Of a DNA stretch of 64,000 nt, positions 59,519 to 64,000 are shown piece after piece (position 1 is the first letter of the stretch; each line of letters opens with the position of its first letter). A model generated the notes under the pieces. That model searched no databases, was not told the DNA's origin, and was given only the letters and a program-made list of their open reading frames with translations. A program made the translations under genes and the position numbers. The DNA is from Photobacterium rosenbergii (GTDB lineage Bacteria > Pseudomonadota > Gammaproteobacteria > Enterobacterales > Vibrionaceae): assembly GCF_003026455.1 (NCBI RefSeq), contig NZ_PYMB01000015.1, positions 1-64,000 on the forward strand, in the 5' to 3' direction.

Positions 59519-61651
59519 CTAGCTTGCCGCAGAGACTTCAAACCGGTCAACTAACTGGTGCAATCGTATAATCGAGTTTTTCACCAAGGTCGTACGACGC
59601 GTTAACTGCTGTGAGGACAATTCCAGCGAAGACATACTGCTCTGTGCTTCCTCTGAGGTATCACTATGACGCTCACTGGTCGAGGCAATAACATTAATGG
59701 TCTGGAACATAGATTCCACAGCTTGCTGCAACTTGTCACTTCGCTGGCTTGAGTCCAATATCATCGAACTCTGCTCGACATTGTGAACGCCCTGCTCCAT
59801 ATAACTAACCGCCGTTTTGGATTGCCCCCGCAACTTACTTACCGTCTCACCAATATGGTTGGCGGCTGTTGATGTTTTGGTGGCAAGGTTCCTCACTTCG
59901 TCAGCTACCACCGAGAACCCACGGCCGTGCTCACCTGCTCTGGCAGCTTCGATAGCCGCATTCAATGCCAGTAAGTTGGTCTGTTCGGTAATTTCAGAAA
60001 TAAGCCGGACGACCTCTTCAATATGTTTCATCTCGTCATTAATTTCATTCACGCTATTTGCTGACGCTTTAACGATATCTTTGATTTCCTGAGTGTTGCT
60101 TACCGCTTGTTGGTATTCTTCTTGCGCTGAATCGACCATATTCTGCATTAAATCTTGCAACTGCTGCGCTGATTGCTCTGCTTTATGGATTTCTGCTTGC
60201 TGATGACGGGTCAAAGTTAACAACGAGTCAATAGAGGCTGAGGTTTGGACTGTACAATCATCTACCACACTACAACGGCGCAGCATTGAATTACTTACCT
60301 GTTCAACTTCATTGGAGGCAAAGATAATGCCGCCCACCACTCCCTCAAGGTTATCGATGAAGCTGTTGATCCACCGCCCTAAATCCCCCGTCTCGTCGGG
60401 ATGGAATTGCTGGCTATCAAGCCGGCGTTTCAGGTCGCCATCACCTTCGGCAATGGTTTTTATCACCCCTGTCATTTGTTCCAATTGCCTAACCATTGGT
60501 TTTGCCACCATGTACTTGAATACGCCATAGCCAACCATGAGTGACATGGCCATCATCATACACACAGCAGGGATCCCCAGTGCCATAAAATGCGCGAGCA
60601 GCAACGGGGGCACTACGGTAAACAGCCAAATCAACGCATACTTATTACTCAATGTTTTGGTAAGGGAACGGTGGCGGTAGACTTCTTCCAAATCGGCTTC
60701 GCACATCATCCCCCATCGATCGGGAGAGCCACGAAGTTGGAATGTCACCCCTTTTCCTATCACAGGAATATGGCGGTAGTCAGAATAGCCCGGATATTCC
60801 ACATACAGGTTTTTCCCTTTGGCGATTGTCTCCCTGACGCCTGGGTGCAACTTCTTGGTCGCCGGATCAGTAAAGATAATCTCAAACTCGGTGTGTTTAT
60901 CTATTTTGACCGCTCCCCAGTCTGTCCCAACCCCAGATTTCAGGTTCTCGCCATGGGAAAACGTACTGTCTTCAAAGCGTGAGCGAGACAGGGCGGTTCC
61001 CGGCTTAATTGACGAGTCGAACTTCGAATCCACCATGAAGATGTAGTTATCGCCCGATTCACTATAGATATGTCCTGCTTCGCGCTGGATCAGATCCCCC
61101 AGCACATCATTGGGAACACGGCCACATAAACATCCGATGAAGGTGCCTGACACTTCTATCGGTTGGTAAAACATCAATGTCACTTCGTCGTGGAAACTTG
61201 AGCTTGAAGGGCCCGGCGCCAATGTCTGTTTATCAATATATGGCCCGTGCAAAAACTGCTGGGTGCTTCCTTGGGCTAAGGCATCTTTCTGACGGTGGCT
61301 GTGGCCGGTATGGGCAGGGAAGCTACTGGCGGTGATCATGCCATTAGCATCAACAATAAATAACTCAGAAAAGTCATTATTTCGCTGTAGCAACTGTGCC
61401 AACACACTCGGCTGCTCTTGTACCGGTTTTGTCGCGAGATAGAACATCGCATCTTGAAGGAAGTCCCACTGCGTTTCAGTCCATGTTTGAAGCAGCCTTA
61501 CCCGCGTATTAGAAATACTGTCGAAAGTCTCTTCAAGGTAAGCGATTTTATCTCGGTTTAACCAGCACGCTTTGCGCATCGCCAGTTTGCCATTAGGGCC
61601 AAAAATAGGGAGCCAGTTCTTTTCTTGCTGTGAGAGCTGCATTGTATCCAT
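59519..61651 (-). CDS. methyl-accepting chemotaxis protein with N-terminal soluble sensor
   Basis: A 710-residue chemoreceptor. It has no signal or N-terminal transmembrane segment; the first hydrophobic stretch is at about 338-379 (two adjacent helices). Residues about 60-320 form a Cache-like (PAS-type) sensor with L-F-I-V-D-A-N-G-M-I-T-A-S-S. After the membrane hairpin comes HAMP and the signalling domain with E-I-T-E-Q-T-N-L-L-A-L-N-A-A-I-E-A-A-R-A-G-E (about 560). The topology puts the sensor in the cytoplasm. It controls flagellar behaviour through CheA/CheW. The ligand is unknown. Confidence 0.88.
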   Translation of the reverse strand: MDTMQLSQQEKNWLPIFGPNGKLAMRKACWLNRDKIAYLEETFDSISNTRVRLLQTWTETQWDFLQDAMFYLATKPVQEQPSVLAQLLQRNNDFSELFIVDANGMITASSFPAHTGHSHRQKDALAQGSTQQFLHGPYIDKQTLAPGPSSSSFHDEVTLMFYQPIEVSGTFIGCLCGRVPNDVLGDLIQREAGHIYSESGDNYIFMVDSKFDSSIKPGTALSRSRFEDSTFSHGENLKSGVGTDWGAVKIDKHTEFEIIFTDPATKKLHPGVRETIAKGKNLYVEYPGYSDYRHIPVIGKGVTFQLRGSPDRWGMMCEADLEEVYRHRSLTKTLSNKYALIWLFTVVPPLLLAHFMALGIPAVCMMMAMSLMVGYGVFKYMVAKPMVRQLEQMTGVIKTIAEGDGDLKRRLDSQQFHPDETGDLGRWINSFIDNLEGVVGGIIFASNEVEQVSNSMLRRCSVVDDCTVQTSASIDSLLTLTRHQQAEIHKAEQSAQQLQDLMQNMVDSAQEEYQQAVSNTQEIKDIVKASANSVNEINDEMKHIEEVVRLISEITEQTNLLALNAAIEAARAGEHGRGFSVVADEVRNLATKTSTAANHIGETVSKLRGQSKTAVSYMEQGVHNVEQSSMILDSSQRSDKLQQAVESMFQTINVIASTSERHSDTSEEAQSSMSSLELSSQQLTRRTTLVKNSIIRLHQLVDRFEVSAAS

Positions 61652-61685
61652 CCATATACATCATCCTATTGTTTTAAATGCAAAA

Positions 61686-61715
61686 AAAATACCAAACGCA
61701 TTAGTTTGGTATTTT
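61686..61715 (-). terminator. intrinsic terminator of zntA
   Basis: AAAATACCAAAC pairs with GTTTGGTATTTT across GCATTA. On the minus strand an eight-T run follows. It lies 35 bp before the chemoreceptor start. Confidence 0.9.
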
Positions 61716-61774
61716 ATGAATTACTAGGCAATGATAAGGGCAAGCCTCTGAAAGAAATGATAAAAAGCTTAAGA

Positions 61775-61821
61775 TTGGTGCCCATCACCCAAATTGGTGC
61801 AACGCACAAAACGAATGCACC
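61775..61821. repeat. cluster of GGTGC/GCACC half-sites
   Basis: TTGGTGC (61775-61781), ATTGGTGC (61793-61800) and TGCACC (61816-61821) form two direct and one inverted half-sites of NtrC-like appearance. No sigma-54 promoter pairs with them, so the role is open. Confidence 0.3.
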
Positions 61822-61841
61822 AAATCAGAGCAAAGATGAGC

Positions 61842-64000
61842 CTATTCCTTATACTTAAACTTCAACAAGCGCAGCGCATTAAGGGTAACCAACGCAGTTG
61901 CTCCGCTGTCGGCCAAGACCGCCACCCACAAGCCTGTCATGCCCAGCAAGGTGGTAATCAAGAAAACACCTTTTAAACCCAGCGCCAAGAACACATTCTG
62001 CTTAATGTTGGCCAGAGTCGCTTTCGACAGGGCAATCATCATAGGCAACTCAGCAACACGGTTGTGGGTCAATGCTGCATCAGCAGTTTCCAATGCCACA
62101 TCTGTACCACCGCCCATTGCAATACCAATTGAAGCCGTTTTCATAGCAGGTGCATCGTTGATACCGTCACCCACCATAGCCACATTGGCACTCTGGTTAG
62201 CCGTTTCAACATGCTTCACTTTATCTTCAGGCAGCAGGCCGGCTTCAAAAGCAATACCGATTTCACCAGCAATCGCTGCCGCTGCCCTCGGATTGTCTCC
62301 CGTCAGCATCACGGAATGGATACCCATCTCTTTGAGTTGCCTAACCGCCTTGGCACTGTCTTCGCGCAAGTTATCACGCCAGGCAATCAACCCCACAGGC
62401 ACCTCGTTTCGCAGGGCTACCACCAAGGTTTTCCCCTCACCTTCAAGGGCAAAGGCTTGTTCAGCTTGTTGTGCCGACAACGATATACCTTCCGGCAGGC
62501 GATCTGCCGCGACCAACATCAAGATGTCGCCTTCGGTATGTCCCTGAATACCCCGTCCCGGCAGAGCTTGGCGCTGTTGGGCTTCTTCAACGTCCAAACC
62601 ACGCTCTTTAGCTGCATTGACCACAGCCTGCGCCAGTGGATGGGCAGATCCCATTTCTACTGCGGCAGATTGTCTTAATAAACGCGGTTCATCACCATCC
62701 CAGCTGACAATATCGGTCATTACCGGTTTACCTTCGGTCAAAGTGCCGGTTTTATCAAAAGCCACGGTTTCGATTCTACCGAGCTGCTCCAATGCCGCCC
62801 CACCTTTAATCAGGGCACCACGGCGCGTTGCTGCAGCTAAACCGGAAGTGATCGCTGCCGGAATGGAAATCACCAATGCACAAGGGCAAGCAATCAACAG
62901 CAATGTCAGGCCTTTGTATAGCCACTCATCCCAAGCCTGACCGAAGAACATCGGCGGGATCACCACCACTAAAGCAGCCAGTACAATCATTGCCGGGGTG
63001 TACCAACGGCTGAAGCGGTCTACAAAACGCTCCAGCGGAGCCTTTCGCGACTCAGCATCTTCAATCAGGTGTAAGATACGATCGATAGCATTTTCGCCCT
63101 GCTCCGAGGTAATTCGCAGGTGTACCACTTTATCGGCCACCAAGGCACCGGCCATCACTTGCTCGCCAGGGAGGCGTTCGACTGGCACAGATTCGCCCGT
63201 CAGAGCACTTTCATCAAAGCTTGCCGCCGAATCCATCAACTCAACATCAGCAGGTAAACGCCCGCCCGGGGCAACTTCAATAATATCGCCCGGCTTGAGT
63301 TCACTCGCTGAAACTTGTTCTTTACTACCATCAGCTAAAATGCGACTGGCTTTTTCCGGTACCAAAGCCATCAGCGCCTTCACACCGCTGCGGGCTTTCG
63401 CTGAAGCATAACCTTCAAGTTGCTCACCGATAAGGAAAAGCAGCAATACCATTGCCGCTTCGGCTGTTTCACCCAAGTAAAGCGCACCGATAGCCGCCAC
63501 ACTCATCAATGTTTCAATAGAAAATGGAGAGCCACTTTTCGCTAGCCTGATAGCTTTTCGAGCAATAGGAAATAGACCAACCAAGGTGGTCGCGGTAAAG
63601 GCAGCCAACCCCATCAGATCCGACTGTTTGCTGATAATGAAAGAGAACAACATCATCAAAGCAATCATCAAAACAGGCATGTTTTGTTTCAGCAAACTGG
63701 CTGGCTTTTCTTCTTCTGATACCTTGCCGTTGGTATAGAGCTGAAACCCCGTTTCCCGGGTTTTCGCGACGATAGCATCGGATATCGCTGCCGATTGACA
63801 ATTGACTACCAATTTTTCAGTGGCAAACATCACTTTCGCTGAAGCAACACCATCAAGGCCATTGATAGCCTTTTCTAATTTGTTGGCGCAGCTTGGACAG
63901 TCCATACCGCCGACTTTCCAGCTTAGGGTTGTACTATGAGGGGCAGGTGTAACATCGTCTGCTGTACTGTCTTCGCTTGCTGCCGAACAACACCCACCGG
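61842..64000 (-). CDS. zntA: zinc/cadmium/lead P-type ATPase ZntA (5' end outside window)
   Basis: A P1B heavy-metal ATPase, cut by the window end. The frame continues beyond the ATG-like codon at 63905 to the window edge; it reads S-W-K-V-G-G-M-D-C-P-S-C, so that Met is internal to the metal-binding domain and is not the start. At least 718 residues are visible. Landmarks are the metal-binding C-P-S-C, the transmembrane C-P-C-A-L-V-I-S-I-P-A (metal site), D-K-T-G-T-L-T (phosphorylated Asp), H-P-L-A (HP motif) and G-D-G-I-N-D-A-P-A. It ends in a Lys-rich tail. It pumps Zn2+, Cd2+ or Pb2+ out of the cytoplasm. A regulator such as ZntR is not in the window. Confidence 0.95.
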   Translation of the reverse strand, partial: GGCCSAASEDSTADDVTPAPHSTTLSWKVGGMDCPSCANKLEKAINGLDGVASAKVMFATEKLVVNCQSAAISDAIVAKTRETGFQLYTNGKVSEEEKPASLLKQNMPVLMIALMMLFSFIISKQSDLMGLAAFTATTLVGLFPIARKAIRLAKSGSPFSIETLMSVAAIGALYLGETAEAAMVLLLFLIGEQLEGYASAKARSGVKALMALVPEKASRILADGSKEQVSASELKPGDIIEVAPGGRLPADVELMDSAASFDESALTGESVPVERLPGEQVMAGALVADKVVHLRITSEQGENAIDRILHLIEDAESRKAPLERFVDRFSRWYTPAMIVLAALVVVIPPMFFGQAWDEWLYKGLTLLLIACPCALVISIPAAITSGLAAATRRGALIKGGAALEQLGRIETVAFDKTGTLTEGKPVMTDIVSWDGDEPRLLRQSAAVEMGSAHPLAQAVVNAAKERGLDVEEAQQRQALPGRGIQGHTEGDILMLVAADRLPEGISLSAQQAEQAFALEGEGKTLVVALRNEVPVGLIAWRDNLREDSAKAVRQLKEMGIHSVMLTGDNPRAAAAIAGEIGIAFEAGLLPEDKVKHVETANQSANVAMVGDGINDAPAMKTASIGIAMGGGTDVALETADAALTHNRVAELPMMIALSKATLANIKQNVFLALGLKGVFLITTLLGMTGLWVAVLADSGATALVTLNALRLLKFKYKE

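Noticed and set aside
61652..61841. sigma-54 promoter driving the chemoreceptor from the GGTGC cluster
   Set aside because: I found no GG-N10-GC pair in the right orientation downstream of the cluster.
63903..63905. start codon of zntA at 63905
   Set aside because: The frame is open to the window edge and the Met lies inside the G-M-D-C-P-S-C metal-binding motif.

Overview
The window comes from a gamma-proteobacterium and almost certainly from the Vibrionaceae (Photobacterium, Grimontia, Enterovibrio or Vibrio type). The evidence is the protein set: YnjE, TorS/TorT, MgsA, HelD, YccS, DmsABCD, TreBCR, Udp, Cfa, a VC1899-like CARF nuclease and a CCGSCS-motif small protein. Moderate GC, AT-rich intergenic regions and many intrinsic terminators fit. 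Coding density is high. I see no rRNA, tRNA, CRISPR array, transposase or complete insertion sequence.

Layout. 1-5.7 kb: the 3' end of a Gly-Asn repeat protein, the three-domain rhodanese ynjE, then a redox island (SDR, DUF1330 protein, nitroreductase) with two LysR regulators and a shared promoter motif. 5.7-10.7 kb: torS and torT divergently arranged, without torR or torCAD, then mgsA. 10.9-22.2 kb: accessory genes (oxidoreductases, a degenerate serine recombinase coupled to a drug exporter, two MATE exporters, a ferric-reductase-like flavoprotein, a radical SAM protein). These separate mgsA from helD-yccS, which are neighbours in Escherichia coli. 22.3-29 kb: helD, yccS and small genes. 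29-34 kb: the dmsABCD DMSO reductase operon behind an FNR-like site. 34-38 kb: a LysE exporter, cfa and a cluster of small unknown genes including a 40-residue membrane peptide. 37.8-42.2 kb: treC, treB and treR with two operators.

42.6-47 kb: an orphan CARF-nuclease, a small glycogen-binding-domain gene behind a textbook sigma-54 promoter with an NtrC-type dyad, LysR, an acetyltransferase, a CYTH protein and a VOC protein. 47.1-53.1 kb: a TetR-controlled operon that could form a trans-envelope route (LolA-like periplasmic protein, two FtsX-type permeases, ATPase, outer-membrane barrel). 53.1-54.2 kb: two tandem secreted paralogues. 54.3-55.4 kb: udp with two CRP-like sites 53 bp apart. 55.4-64 kb: exporters, a CCGSCS-motif small protein beside a CPBP (CAAX-type) protease and an isoprenylcysteine-methyltransferase-like protein, a chemotaxis receptor, and zntA cut by the window end.

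Themes: anaerobic respiration (tor, dms, fnr-type control), detoxification and redox (nitroreductase, quinone oxidoreductases, methylglyoxal synthase, MATE/MFS exporters, ZntA) and envelope biology (Cfa, YccS, the Lol-like operon). The best candidates for undescribed biology are the orphan CARF nuclease next to a nitrogen-regulated glycogen-binding protein, the CCGSCS/CPBP/ICMT-like neighbourhood, the TetR-Lol-like operon and the recombinase-like protein lacking catalytic arginines.
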